From assembly GCF_020085105.1 (NCBI RefSeq), contig NC_058064.1, positions 21,615,323-21,679,322 on the forward strand: DNA of 64,000 bases, written 5' to 3'. Source of the DNA: Siniperca chuatsi. Lineage: Eukaryota; Chordata; Actinopteri; Centrarchiformes; Sinipercidae. Position numbers and translations under genes: made by a program. Below, piece by piece: positions 9,850-62,249 of this stretch. The notes beneath the pieces were generated by a model. The model saw only the letters and a list, made by a program, of their open reading frames with translations. It had not been told where the DNA came from and did not search any database. Every line of letters begins with the position of its first letter. Position 1 is the stretch's first letter.

Positions 9850-12150
9850 GATAAACTAAGGCGGTGCGTGTAGTAACTTCTCCATATTCTTTCAACACAC
9901 GTGTTTGGCAGTCATAAAAAGAGGAGAGATGTGTGTGTGTGTGAGACAGAGAATGACTCCTAATGACAAACCATGAGAGGAACACTAAGTGGATTACCCG
10001 TCGACAGCTACTTCTATTCTTGTCCTCCGTAATGCGGTTGAGAGCGAAGCCCCCCTCTAGAGGTGATCACAGTGACTTCACCGCACACCTGGCGCTCCCT
10101 CACTTCTTACTCAAGAACATTTCAAATGTCATTATGTCGTTTGTAATGCAGAGACAAATCAAAAATATTGACTGTAGACAAAATTTGGAAAATAAAATTT
10201 CAAAGTTTGTTTTCCTTACATGTCATGTAGGCCTGCCTTCGCCTACCTGTGGATTCAGAATAAACTCCAGTGTGGACGCACACCTCTGTTGTGGCTATGG
10301 GCAAATTGCTGTCTTTCACAAATACTTTCACAACAACATAGAAGTGTGTGTTGGGACATAGAACTGAGCCCCTATTTGCACCACATCCCTCCCCCTGCCT
10401 GTGCATTATGTATAGAATTCCTATGCTGGTGGGCATTTAGTGGAACACAAACTACACAAACAGCAGACATTTGTCATAGCAGGAGAAGCACAGGTGTACT
10501 TGATAAGTGCAGGGTCTTGGTATTGTGCATGCTGGCTTACTGAGACACTTGATGGAACTGAGCCATTGTTAACCAAATTAATTTCAACTGTGCTTTTCTT
10601 GTTATGACAAGTCAAAATGTCTGCCGAAGGTCACCTGGGGATCTGGGGGCCCAGGGCAGTTGCCAGAGCATTCATTTTAGTACAATATGAAAATCACTTT
10701 GCAGACACTTGCTTGAGTTAATCCATCACAGTGAACAGCAACAGTGACTTTTTATCCGAGACATCATGCTGTTCATGGATTCAGTGCCACACAGGAATGT
10801 TACTGTGTTGAAGGGGATTTTTCTACTGAAATAAACAGAAGGTAACAGCTGCCTAGAGGCACTGCATTGCATTGTGTAACACATCTACAACACACTTCTC
10901 AGCCTGGTTTAGCCTGTGTCCGTCCGTCAGCTCCCGCAGAATCACTTTTCCTGTATTTACTGATAACGCGTTTGGTTTTAGAGTGACTTGTTTGGGCAAA
11001 ACGTTGTAACAGTTGGTAAAATGTACCCACCAGAGGAACATGTGCATTTTGCTGAATGTACAGTGATGAGTGATTACAATGCTGCAAATATTCGTGGAAT
11101 TTAAGAACAATACTTTATCACGTCCGAGTACATTGAATGCTTTGGGTTTTTTGGCTATTACGTGAGATGAACATGTCATTTTATAAAAACATTATAGACT
11201 CAATAATTAATTATTAATTAATCAAAAATAATGAGCAGATTAACTGATAGTGAAAATAATACTGAGAGTTAAAACACAACACAATGTCATGACTCCAAAG
11301 GTTCATGTCCTGTAGAGGCCGGTACAAAGAGTTCTACCCTGTAAAATCTCATAACCAATTCTAATGAATCAACTCATCTATTATTAACTCAGCGCACTTA
11401 AATACATTTGTCAGTTTCAAGTCAGGTAAACTTAAACTGTCTAGTTACCACATTCACAACCATTTCAGAAATCCTAATCCTGTTCACTTAAAGTGAGGCT
11501 ATGTAACTGTTCAAATAAGAAATAACAATCTTCCTCTTTCAAAATGAATTCATGCTTACACTCTGCAGTTTAGCCGCTATAGTCTTACTTGGCCCGGTGT
11601 GACCGGTAGCTGATGGTGGCTATCGATAGCCAACTCAGATGGATTTTGTTGTATAAAAGGACATTACCGAGTCATTTCGTTGACTTGTGACTCTTTCTAC
11701 ATTTTAGCATTTAGATTGGAAAATAAAAGTATTCTTTTTTTTGTTATCCCTTTAATTATCTTGTGCCCCCTCCAATTTATCCTTGACCCCTTGGGGTCCC
11801 AACCCCCAGGTTAGTAACCACTACTGTACTAGTGGCAACTTCAATTTCTTATTTCAATTAGAAACTGGAAATTCCACGTGGGTGCAATATATAGATTTGA
11901 GTTAATTCATTCTAAGTCCAAGTCGGTAAAAAAATAAAGGTGTGAGAAAACTACAAGTTACTCCAATCTAAAATGACTTAACAGAAGTAAATTAAAACTC
12001 AGAAGTTGTGACAAAGTAAAATTGGACGTTACAAGCTAAGAGGCAAAAAATTGCTTAACAAAATGTATTGAAGTTTAGTTGCCTTGAAATTGTTAATTTT
12101 CTACTTTAAAAAAATAAAAATAAAACGCTCTTACAGGCATAGTAACAACA
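9850..12150. other. Intergenic region between slc25a3 promoter and tmpo 3' end
   Basis: About 2.3 kb between the slc25a3 promoter and the tmpo polyadenylation signal. Reading frames here lack recognisable domains. A short segment near 11760-11830 (CTTGGGGTCCCAACCCCC) resembles the tail of a dispersed fish repeat. No gene supported. Confidence 0.5.
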
Positions 12151-12156
12151 CAATAG

Positions 12157-12162
12157 TTTATT
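12157..12162 (-). terminator. tmpo: tmpo polyadenylation signal
   Basis: TTTATT on the plus strand (AATAAA in gene direction), about 560 bases after the tmpo stop. Another hexamer near 12228 is an alternative; which one is used is not known. Confidence 0.5.
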
Positions 12163-12433
12163 GAGTGGATATTCAATATTTGACAATGAATACATAATTA
12201 AGTAGAATACACAGGGACATTCACATTTATTAGAGGAAAACATTAAGAAAATATAGGTGTAGGGTGTAAGAAGCATTTGGATTATAATAAACCTCCCTGT
12301 CTCATTAACAAAGATGGTCAAGTAAAGTACAAAACAAAATTACAGGTCCAAACTTCATCTTCAAGGCTTTTAACGACTAAGAGATAGACACTAAGGCAAA
12401 ATGTGAAAAATCATCTCAATCACACACATTCGA

Positions 12434-12434
12434 T

Positions 12435-12460
<26 letters not shown>
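12434..12460. repeat. (CA)n microsatellite in tmpo 3' UTR
   Basis: Dinucleotide run inside the predicted tmpo 3' UTR. Confidence 0.9.
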
Positions 12461-12465
<5 letters not shown>

Positions 12466-12719
12466 TACGCAATATACAAATATGACAAAAAACAAAACAA
12501 AAGATGGTAATAAAAAGTGAGTCCACATATTTCTATGAAAGCTACTGTGTTTGTGTTTCTGAAAGTTGATTAGTGGCTGGCTTTGTCACAACCTCACAGA
12601 CTGTGAGTCAATGATCAAACAAAACAAAATGGCTACAATGAAGATTTACATGCACACAAACAAATAAAAAATAAAAAGATAGAAGTAGGCAGGCTTCTCT
12701 TTCCCCTTTCCTGTGCTCT

Positions 12720-53328
<40,609 letters not shown>

Positions 53329-53659
53329 GTCGGCGTGCGGATGGAGGGAGCGCGTTACCGTCGCCTGGGTAAGTTAGCTAGCTAACACCGAGGGGGAAAC
53401 TGGAATAAACACAGGGGAGGGTTGGTCTGAGCGGAACGGCTAACCAGCGCCTCTTACTGGATTTAGCGTTAATTCGCAAAAATTAGGTACGGAAGTAAGA
53501 AGTGTGTTTCAAAGAAAAAAGAAGGAACGAAAAAAAGAAAATGAATGACTTGCTGTCGTTGCTCTCGCTTCCTCCTCCACTAAGAAGAATGTGGAAATGA
53601 AACTGGTCCTTGGTGAGCGGCTGCCTTGGGTGAAATCTGCACCAGGCTGCTGCTACTCA

Positions 53660-53750
53660 TGGGGATGACCCGGCCGGAAGTGACTGCCTGTACAGACCAA
53701 CTCCTATTGGTCAGATGCTGTCACAGAGCCATTCCTCATTGGTAGAAGAA
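53660..53750 (-). promoter_or_regulatory. tmpo: tmpo proximal promoter elements
   Basis: Two ATTGG (CCAAT in gene direction) motifs at 53742-53738 and 53710-53706, and an ETS-type CCGGAAGT at 53674-53681, lie 350-410 bases before the tmpo ATG. The start site was not located. CCAAT pairs are common in cell-cycle genes, but that is only a suggestion. Confidence 0.4.
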
Positions 53751-54067
53751 ACATGCAACTATTGAAAATGACCCGCACGTCACGAGTTTGTGACACAGTT
53801 CAATCAACCGGTTTTTATAGCACGTTCTATGGAGAGACAGCATGTTTATGATGGCGTTCTAACTTTAAATGTTGTATTCGTATTGCGCTGTTATATAGTT
53901 TGTGTTATTGCTTAGTGTGTAAGTGAAATAAATGCTTCTGTTTGTACGTCACAAATTTGCAATATTAAATAACCACGCGACCCTATTCATCCCCATTTGG
54001 CACAGGTGAAGAAAGCACCAAACCCAGTTTGCTCTTTTTGCATTACTTAAAAATAAAAGTGAAAGCG

Positions 54068-54073
54068 TTTATT
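54068..54073 (-). terminator. strap: strap polyadenylation signal
   Basis: TTTATT on the plus strand (AATAAA in gene direction), about 565 bases after the stop and about 330 bases short of the tmpo CCAAT boxes, so the two genes lie very close. Confidence 0.5.
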
Positions 54074-54636
54074 TTATCACTGGACACAAATGAAGACAGA
54101 AACCAAAATGGAAAAAAACCCAGTGACATTTCTTCCCTTTCCACTTTGTCACAAAACAACATTTTCTTTTATATGGACATTTAACTTTACTCAATCAGTA
54201 CAACAGCAGCAAATACTCAAAAGCAATGTTTCTGAAAAAATGAAAGCGCCTTAACTTTAGCACAAACTACCTTTAATATTCTTGTAACAATTAACTGAAA
54301 TTTGTATTTTTATTTTAAGCAGACAGACAGAACTGGGCTGGTCAGAGAGAAAGCAGGCAGCGATGAGCCAACACTCACAACTCTACTGCTTTACTCTGTA
54401 GCCCATACTGTCCATGTGACTGCATAAAATTAGTGTGTATGTGTGTAAGTGTGTCATGGGTTGATCTATGACAGACAGGGCAGTCATAATATCCACATCA
54501 GTTCCTGATGGATGGAGATGCTCTGGACTCTGCTCCTTGCTGGGGCCTGATAGAATGCTGGAACACCCCTCCGCTCGTCTCCTTTCCTTCTTCCTTCTCT
54601 CTTCTCATCCTGTTTTCAAACAACACTGCTTTCTCC

Positions 54637-54698
54637 TCAGGCTTTGATCTCAGGGGTCGAGGTGTACAGCTGCTCAGAGTTCTCTGCCCCCAGGTCCT
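54637..54698 (-). CDS. strap: strap last coding exon
   Basis: 62 nt encoding [19 protein letters not shown] and TGA. The ENS and the PE/DIKA-like end match human ENSDCIFPSAPDVKA. Acceptor CCTTAG; the phase joins exon 8 directly. Confidence 0.88.
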
Positions 54699-57600
54699 CT
54701 AAGGAGTAACGCAAGACAAAGAGGAGGAAGAATTAGAAAAATCATACTCATACCTAGATATGTCACAACATTGCTGGCGCACAAAACTACTCATTTAAGA
54801 ATCAAGCAAAGCAGCCTGAAGCAGCTGCTGCCCATGGTTTTAAGCTTGGAGTTTTGCTTTACTGCTCACAACTTTATCAGTTTGGAACCAGAGAATCTAC
54901 ATGTAGGCAGATGAAGGGGAGCTGAGGGGAGATAAACATGTGGAAACCAACCAGGTTGAATGCAAAAACTTGAAAGATGTCTGCATACACGTTCCACACG
55001 TGCAGTCAGCGCATGTAGGCAAATGCGGCCATGGTCGTCCATACAGACGTCAGTGCACGGACAGCTGACAAAACTGACATCACGTAAAAAGGGGCACTCC
55101 ACCGATTTTGCTTTGTCAAGTCTCAAGAAAGAAACAAACCCTGATGAGGTCATAGTGATGTCATTGGGGTTATCTCTACTTGGGCTTGGAGACTACACAT
55201 TTGTAAGAGAAAGCCTGGAGATGTGGAGTTTGAAAGGCATGGGTGTTTACCATGCAGGGAGGTTCTAACTAGAAGACGCTATCGAGTTGCATTATGGGAA
55301 ATAATGGAAAAATAGTATCCAGCAAGTCAGGGTATCTTGGCCTCTGCTCCTTCGATTTGGATCATTTTTCAAATCTGTCTGTGGCACATCCTCCAACTTT
55401 ATGGAAGCGCGATACCAACTCTCCAGAGTAGGGATGCCCAGATCGATCGGCTGATATTCACTAAAACATGCGATCAGGTTTAATGCTTTCTAGTCGCCAA
55501 TCGTGAAAACCGATCGATGATCCAAAAAACTTGAGCCGATTCTCAGATGAGTTGGTGTCATTGTCGCAGGCTAACCACAGGTGTAGTGCTGCCAGAGCGC
55601 ACCAGAACGACGTGCCGCCACTTTTTTCTCCACTAGGATATTCGCAGTTTGTGTAATCCGGCTGAAATTCATATGCATTTTTTAAGCGCTTGAAGATCCA
55701 TTCATCACTGAAGCTGTCATGCAAGAGAGCCAATAAAAACAAATGGTATGGTCAAAGTTGTCCTACTGATATTTAAGGTGTTTTGATTGATTCACAATGT
55801 CAACTCATGCATTGAGTAACACATTCCACCTTAAACGTTACCGGTAGCTGCCGGTAGCCTTTAGCTTGCTAACGTTAACTAGTAAAGATGAAAAGGCGGC
55901 AAAACATCCTTTCTTTCATCATTCACTCCTCTGACGGTTTCTTTATTTGTGATGCGTTTGCAAAGGAACAGTACTTCCAGGCTGCGTCCACAACGCCTGC
56001 TGGAAATGAGAGCTAGCTTAGCTCTGTTTTCATGGCCTAACCTGATAGGTGAGCCTGACCTCTGCATGCACTGCAACTTTTCCTCAGAATGGATGTTTCG
56101 ATTGTGACTTCATTTGCTCGGCACAACTAAGTAAATGAAAATCAATCATTCAAAACTACTTGTGCCCATTCGCCTATACTGCTTAATGCCACACTAACAA
56201 CCTGCTACAGCCATGGTATCGCCTAATGGTACTTCGCTAGATGTTAGACGGACTGCTGCGTAATACTCTCAACATGATGAAACTATTCATAAAGTCAGTC
56301 TAACATTTGATCGTGTGGTCAGTTACAGTGGACGAATGTATGGAAACTTGCCACCGTAGGAACAGCGGTCACATAACCTTCGAAACAAGCTACAACTTAA
56401 CCGTGCTCGTATGCACGCGCGTCATAGGTGTGCTCTGGTACTTAAGCAAATAGCACTACACCTCTGATGCTAACTAATCTAATGGAACACTTCACCCCCA
56501 AAATTATTTGTATATCAATTACTCACCCCATGTTGAGTGGAATTCCATTTATTATTTTTTTCCTTGAACGCCAATGCCTCCATGCGAACGTAGAATGAAT
56601 CCAAAACACGCTATGGAGACCTGTTTTTTAAATAGCAAAACTATATAAAGACATCAGTTTAAAAACTCTCACACAACTCGTGCAGTATAACTCAAAGTCT
56701 CATTTATCTAGTCGTTTACTTCCAAAAAACCTCGCTAATAAAATCATTTCTGGCAGTAAGCCCTGAAGGCAAACTAGTACTACACACCTGTGGTTAAACA
56801 CTCCCGTGCACGCGGCTGAGAGTAACAACTGTACGTGTGTGTGGTGTGTCCCCGCCTCCTGGCCAGGCGCTGCGCATGTGGCTGCTCAGGCATGCCTCGG
56901 TTACGCTGCCCCCTGGAGGAGATCCCAATACTACAAAGCAGTCAAACTGACCTGTAATGCTGCTGCACCAGCTGCTATAACAAAACAAAAAAAAACCATC
57001 GGTATACGGCTCAGACTATCAGCGATCGGTATCGGCGGCAAAAGAACGTGATCGGGGCATCCCTACTCTAGAGTACAACTTTAATATCTACTTAATGAAA
57101 CACTCTCAGTAGTTGACATGACAGACAGAAGAAGTGCAATCAGATATTGAGATTATAACTTCCTGTGGAAAACACTTGACTTGTATTCTCCAGAGAAAAG
57201 AATGTCAGAGGTTTCTCACTGACATACAGGTGCTCAGTATTTTGTGGATCTGCATTTAAACCTTGGCTTCAGCATTTAGCAATGGTGGCTGCCATTTGCT
57301 GAAAAGATAACAGGACTGTGACTAGCAGTGACTACATAAATGAGTGCCCAAAGTTGTAGTGTTACCAGGAAGGACACACTTCCACAGGCCGTAGGTTTTC
57401 CCCACAGCCGTCTGCCACAGTCGGAGCGTGCCGTCCTCAGAGCCGCTGGCATACAGCTCACCATCCGGACTGAAGCGAACACAGTGCACTGGACCAAAGT
57501 GACCCTTATAGGATTCTGCAGACAGGAGGGAAAACAACAGCATTAGACGGAGTGGTAAAAGTGATTTTTTTGCTGTAGTTTCTCCCAGCTACTATGACGG

Positions 57601-60600
57601 GAAACCACTTAACATTTAGACATCCTGTACAAAAAAAATAATTCTCTCTGCTCCTCACCCAGCTCTTCCTTGGTGCTGTAGTCAAATTTGTAGAGCTTGA
57701 AGTCGTCTCCACCGGCAACAAAGAAGTCCTTCTCTGGGTGGAGGGAGGCCGAGTTGATGGGAGCCGGGGCCTCCACTGTCTTGATCAGGTCCAGGCTGGA
57801 ATGGTAAAAATCATTCTAATGTTGAACTTAAATAAAGCCCAGTGTTGTAGAGTGGATGGGAAAAACAGCTTTACTGTGACTGTCAACCATTACAGACTCG
57901 GCTGAATGTTTCCATTAGGGGTGCGAATCAATTTAATTCAATTCTGATTCTGATTCTTCGCAATTCGATTCAGAATCAGTTCTTGATTCAAAACCAATTC
58001 TCGACTAAATAAATAGAGAGTGGGGCACTATGTTTAGGGTCTTACTCCAGTGCACTGTGTGCAACGCCATTCACTCTCCTTATTCCACTGAATTGCAATA
58101 GAAAACATACCTGGCAAGTTGGTCTGTGTTCTGGAGTAAGGAGGGAAAAAGAAAGAAAAGCGGAGCGCTCCGCTGTGTAGTATGAGTGAAACCCATTATT
58201 GTCCAAAAAGCTGTACATGCTGTAAATACGTTTGAAATGAAACAGACTACGAGTTGAGTTATTTTATTCACCAGACAAGAGTTGTCTGGAATTTCTGTTA
58301 AGTGCTGCAGTGTGTTGGTTGGCTGGCTTATCTGTTAGTGCTGGAGCTCAGAGCCTTTTTTAAAGATGGACTACAAAATGTATGTGTGATCTGTACACTG
58401 TCCGGGTGCTCACGTGGTTGAGTTGTGTCTATTTCGTTCTGTAAATATAACTTTATTAACAACATACAAACATTGACTGTATCAAATTTGTGAATTAATT
58501 CAGAATCATAGAAGATAAGAATCGGAAATCTTATGTCAATCAATTTTTTCTCCCACCCATGTAACAGCAATGTTAACAACTTTCTGTCTCCTACAACCTT
58601 CTTTGTGATCATTTGTCATTTCGACATAGCTGGTCATGAAGAACATGTGTGTTCGCTGACATATCTTTCTTGTTAAAATGTTATGAACAAATGCCTCGAG
58701 GCAGCAGCCTAGTACAAGTATGTCTACGTTCTATTCATTCAGCCACACTGTTTTTTCTGTACCAGCACTGTGGGCAGATTGTTCATTTAAAAAAAACGTA
58801 TCCCATTTTGTGTGCCTAGGACTTTTTGCCGTGGTATCGAAAGAGGTACTGAGTATTGTTTTTTTATACTAGTATTGTATCGAAGTTTAAAATTCTGGTA
58901 TCAACCTTATTGTGGACATGTTAGTTAGCAGGACGCGTGCAGCATACCTCTGAGCGTCGTAGAAAGCGATTGTCTTTCCATATGTGATCACAAGAATCTC
59001 TCCATCAGCCACATACTCCATGCTGCTGACTGACGTGTTGAACGTCAACGTCTTCACCTCCTCCATGGAGCTCCTGTCCCACAGCCTGGACACACACACA
59101 CACACAGGCTACAACATCCAAAAGTTCTCTGGTGTGTCTGCTGTCAGAGAAGTGACTTGTTAGACAGTCGACTTGTCTCTGTGGCAGCATAGAGCCAAGT
59201 CACAGTCAGGACGACGAGTTGAAGTTTGACACACATGATCTGGGCACTGACACACAAACAAGCAGCCTCACTGACCGTATGGTTTTGTCCTCGGAAGCAG
59301 AGAGGATCTGCTTGTCGTTGTTACACCACAAGGCTTTTTTTATGGCTGAGGTGTGACCTGCAATCTCCTGAGGTGCTATAGGACACAAAGATGCAACAGT
59401 CGACTCCATTAGAAGACACAAATGATACAACACAAATGTCCGGGTTGGACATGATTCACTGAGCTACAAAGACTTTCACATGCCACTGACTTTAAATGGC
59501 ATCTGTCTCCAGAAGGGGGCGGTGCACTGACCAGTGTAGGATTTACAGGAAATGAAGAAACCCAAAAGCATACTGTAACCCCCAAAATAAATCCAATTCT
59601 TCATGTACCCTCACGTATCTTTGCATGAGCAAGTTTCCTCTTTGACACATTCTCTTACCTGCTTCAGGGTTGCTGAGATCATAGATGCGCAGCAGCTTGT
59701 CGTTTCCTCCAGTCAGCAGACAGTTGCTGTCCTGAGAGGAGAGGCAGAAGTATATTGAGAGACAATAGCAGTTTCAGAAATATCTCCATAATATCATCAC
59801 AGCCACATAAATGCACACAGGATATATACAGAAACGATGAGATTCATAAACATGTTAACTGAATAGCTCATCCATATCCTGAAACTACACTGACCTGAGT
59901 AAAGCTGACAGTCTTGACGATGTGTTTGTGTGCCAGTGTGAGGACCTCGTCTCCACTCACTGCATCCCACACCTTTCTGAAAAGCACAGAGGTCATCTTT
60001 TAATCGCTAACACTTTATGCAACCTCAGTTCTAATATTTATCTTTGCATATAATGTGTTTGAAAGCAGGATTTGTTCAGCGATTTAAAAAAGCTCAGTAA
60101 GAAGATCCAGGAAGTGGGGATGGTGCCAACGATGCACATTAATTAAGCCATGGAGACAAACATTCAATTGCAAAAAGTTTTAAAATCCATCAGTGATGCA
60201 GCCTGTGGGAGAACTGTCAACACTCTTCATATCATTATTTTCCTACTTTGCATGAGTTTTGTCATCTTTTGATCAATTCTACCAAGAGGAAGGTGGCTGT
60301 ATATTTAGAATTGATACTCAGTTGTATGCACAGGCTGCAAATTGCCCGTCTATAGAAAATAAATTAATACGAACAGGAAATTAGGTGCAATTACAATGTA
60401 CAATGCAAGTACATTCGATATTCATTAGTCTGTGAGTATGGTAAATTATATTCCCTCCATTTGTTAGAAGTCCTGTTTTAAACAGAGTGGAAAAAAGCGT
60501 GTCTTCGATCTCTGACATAATTATCACGGTAGGCAAAGTGATTAAACTGATATATAAAAATGTCTCGATTCCTCTTTATTACTTGTCACTTTAGTGTGAA

Positions 60601-61875
60601 CTCGCTGCATGTAAGGATCCTAGAGGAAAGATCAGTGAGCTGATTGGTCAGTAGAAGGGCTGTTTAAGCCTTTTGATGCTTCAGAGCAGGTTAGCTGTGG
60701 AGCACAGGTTACCATGGTGATATACCCCAGTTAAAAGTGAACCAGCCTTGTGATGCTGAAAAACCCGAGTCAAGCTCAAAAACAGCTGGCTAACCCACTG
60801 ACCTAGCTTGATGATACAAGCCCTGGGGTCAGGAGAATATTCCCTCTTCTAATGCTCACATATTTATTGGTTTGCAACAAGTTCACCAGTTAATTTGTTA
60901 GAACTGACATTCATTGATCAAAGATATGTATAATCTGCACAACTAGAAGGAACACAGCATCATCAAATATCCTTCAAACAACAGTTTTTGGAGGGCTTTG
61001 GGTAGACATTAGATTACTGACCACATCACATGTAAACTGAGGTTTTAGAGCACCTCAGATGACCGGATTACTTTAGACATCTTGCCTCAAGACACACAGC
61101 TAGGCGTGAGTCTGTAAGCCCCACACAGGACTGGACTCTCTACTCACGCTGTGAAATCAGCTGCTGCGGTGGCTGCCTTGGTGGCGTCTGTGTTCAGAGT
61201 GGCTCCCCAGACAGCGCCTTTGTGACCCAGAAACGTTCCTATCCAGTCCCCTGTGTCTCCCTGGCGCAACATGGGCTTGCCATCTGACAAAAGAAAAACA
61301 AAGGTTACATGTTAGGACACTGTACCAGTAGGTGACAGCTGCGATACAACCTGTGACACTGCTGTCAACGTGTGTCGATTAGACAAGCCCCAGACTGCCT
61401 CACCTTGATAACATCTGATTTAGCCTTCTAACGGCAGCTTTCGGGAAGACACGTTCTTCTGAGAACACGTTTTAATTCAAGGGTTTAAATGACCAATTTT
61501 ACAATATTTATAACTGTGGTCAAAAGAAGCCTGTAGAAGTGAGCGTAACGTTAACTATTAACGTGAAGCCAGCAGACACATGGACATTTAAGGGGCAGCT
61601 GTGTTTTACAAAGCAGACAGGATGCAGAGTCAAGTATTCAGCTAGCAGCCTGAATTTGACTATAACGCTACTACTTGGAACCACTTCGAATATCTAACGT
61701 TAAACGTTAAGACCTTTTTCGACTTCAACCGTATTTGCGTAATAAACTGGCCATTGGCCTCACCTTTGCAGGCGCTGATGAGAAAGTAGCCATAGGGAGT
61801 GATTCCACTGAAGGCCAGGTCCACCACAGGCCGGGTGTGACCGGAGCAGGTGAGCGGAGTCTGTCTCATCGCCAT
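54637..61875 (-). CDS. strap: STRAP, WD40-repeat serine/threonine kinase receptor-associated protein
   Basis: A WD40 propeller protein which in mammals binds TGF-beta receptors and SMAD7 and takes part in the SMN complex through UNRIP function. Exons in gene order: 61875-61764, 61283-61148, 59976-59895, 59731-59659, 59375-59276, 59085-58948, 57795-57659, 57515-57366 and 54698-54637 (TGA). Splice sites are GT-AG and phases fit, giving 329 aa; human is 350. The start [20 protein letters not shown] matches human exactly. WD repeats end in motifs such as KVWD, RIYD, RLWD and RLWQ. The C-terminus is shorter than in human ([15 protein letters not shown]) and lacks the human acidic EEELEEIA stretch, unless a small exon was missed in the last intron. 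Confidence 0.96.
55429..57065. mobile_element. hAT-like element, 1.64 kb, in strap last intron
   Basis: Ends TAGGGATGCCC and GGGGCATCCCTA, with flanking 8-bp duplications CTCCAGAG (55421-55428) and CTCTAGAG (57066-57073). Subterminal GATCGATCGG/ATCGGTATCGG motifs recur at both ends. Its frames have no transposase domain I can recognise. Confidence 0.85.
57366..57515 (-). CDS. strap: strap coding exon 8
   Basis: Encodes [20 protein letters not shown], then [14 protein letters not shown] and [12 protein letters not shown], the last WD repeat. Acceptor TCTGCAG, donor GTAACA. Confidence 0.95.
57659..57795 (-). CDS. strap: strap coding exon 7
   Basis: Encodes [20 protein letters not shown] through [13 protein letters not shown]. 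Acceptor TTCCAG, donor GTGAGG. Confidence 0.95.
57916..58560. repeat. Probable hAT-like element remnant
   Basis: Left end TAGGGGTGCGAATCAATT, with a rough complement near 58540-58560 (ATTTTTTCTCCCACCCA) and GATTC/GAATC-rich subterminal DNA at both ends. No target duplication found. In a strap intron. Confidence 0.45.
58948..59085 (-). CDS. strap: strap coding exon 6
   Basis: Encodes [20 protein letters not shown] through [10 protein letters not shown]. The acceptor follows a TG microsatellite. Donor GTATGC. Confidence 0.95.
59276..59375 (-). CDS. strap: strap coding exon 5
   Basis: Encodes [20 protein letters not shown] through SASEDKTI. Acceptor CTATAG, donor GTCAGT. Confidence 0.95.
59659..59731 (-). 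CDS. strap: strap coding exon 4
   Basis: Encodes [20 protein letters not shown] and NPEA. Acceptor CTCTCAG, donor GTAAGA. Confidence 0.95.
59895..59976 (-). CDS. strap: strap coding exon 3
   Basis: Encodes [20 protein letters not shown] and KTVSFTQ. Acceptor TTTCAG, donor GTCAGT. Confidence 0.95.
59977..61147. other. strap intron 2, no features
   Basis: About 1.2 kb of intron without a recognisable exon, RNA or repeat boundary. Confidence 0.5.
61148..61283 (-). CDS. strap: strap coding exon 2
   Basis: Encodes [20 protein letters not shown] through [10 protein letters not shown], completing WD1 and most of WD2. Acceptor TGTCAG, donor GTGAGT. Confidence 0.95.
61764..61875 (-). CDS. strap: strap coding exon 1
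   Basis: Start codon and first WD repeat strand set ([20 protein letters not shown]). Donor GTGAGG. ATG chosen by match to human. Confidence 0.96.
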
Positions 61876-61899
61876 GGTCCTCCAGCCGGGTAGGAGACG

Positions 61900-62240
61900 G
61901 TTCGCACTATGGAAGAAGACGGAAGAACGCTAGTGGCTAGCTAGCTGGGTAGGCTAGCGAGCAAAGAGACTGACAGGACAACAAACTAGTTAATATAGAG
62001 TAAGTTAAGTAATTTCCGTTGCCCAGCAGTTGGCTGCTGGTTGGACTATGAATGGGTGAGAATTAACTCCGTAAGTTTGTCAAACTAAACGTCGGGTCTC
62101 CCTCCCAGCGAAGGAATGGCTATCGTGCTAATAGCTACAACATTGCAACTAACTAGCAACGTGCAACGCAGCATAACTATTGTAGAGATGATATAGCCGG
62201 TGCTCCGCTAGCCACAACAAAGATAATACTTCCGGTGTAA
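61900..62240 (-). promoter_or_regulatory. strap: strap promoter region
   Basis: An ETS-type site (CCGGAAGT in gene direction) lies at 62235-62228, with moderately CpG-bearing DNA down to the ATG at 61875. Such ETS sites are common in housekeeping promoters. The start site is not located. Confidence 0.4.
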
Positions 62241-62249
62241 TATTTTCAC

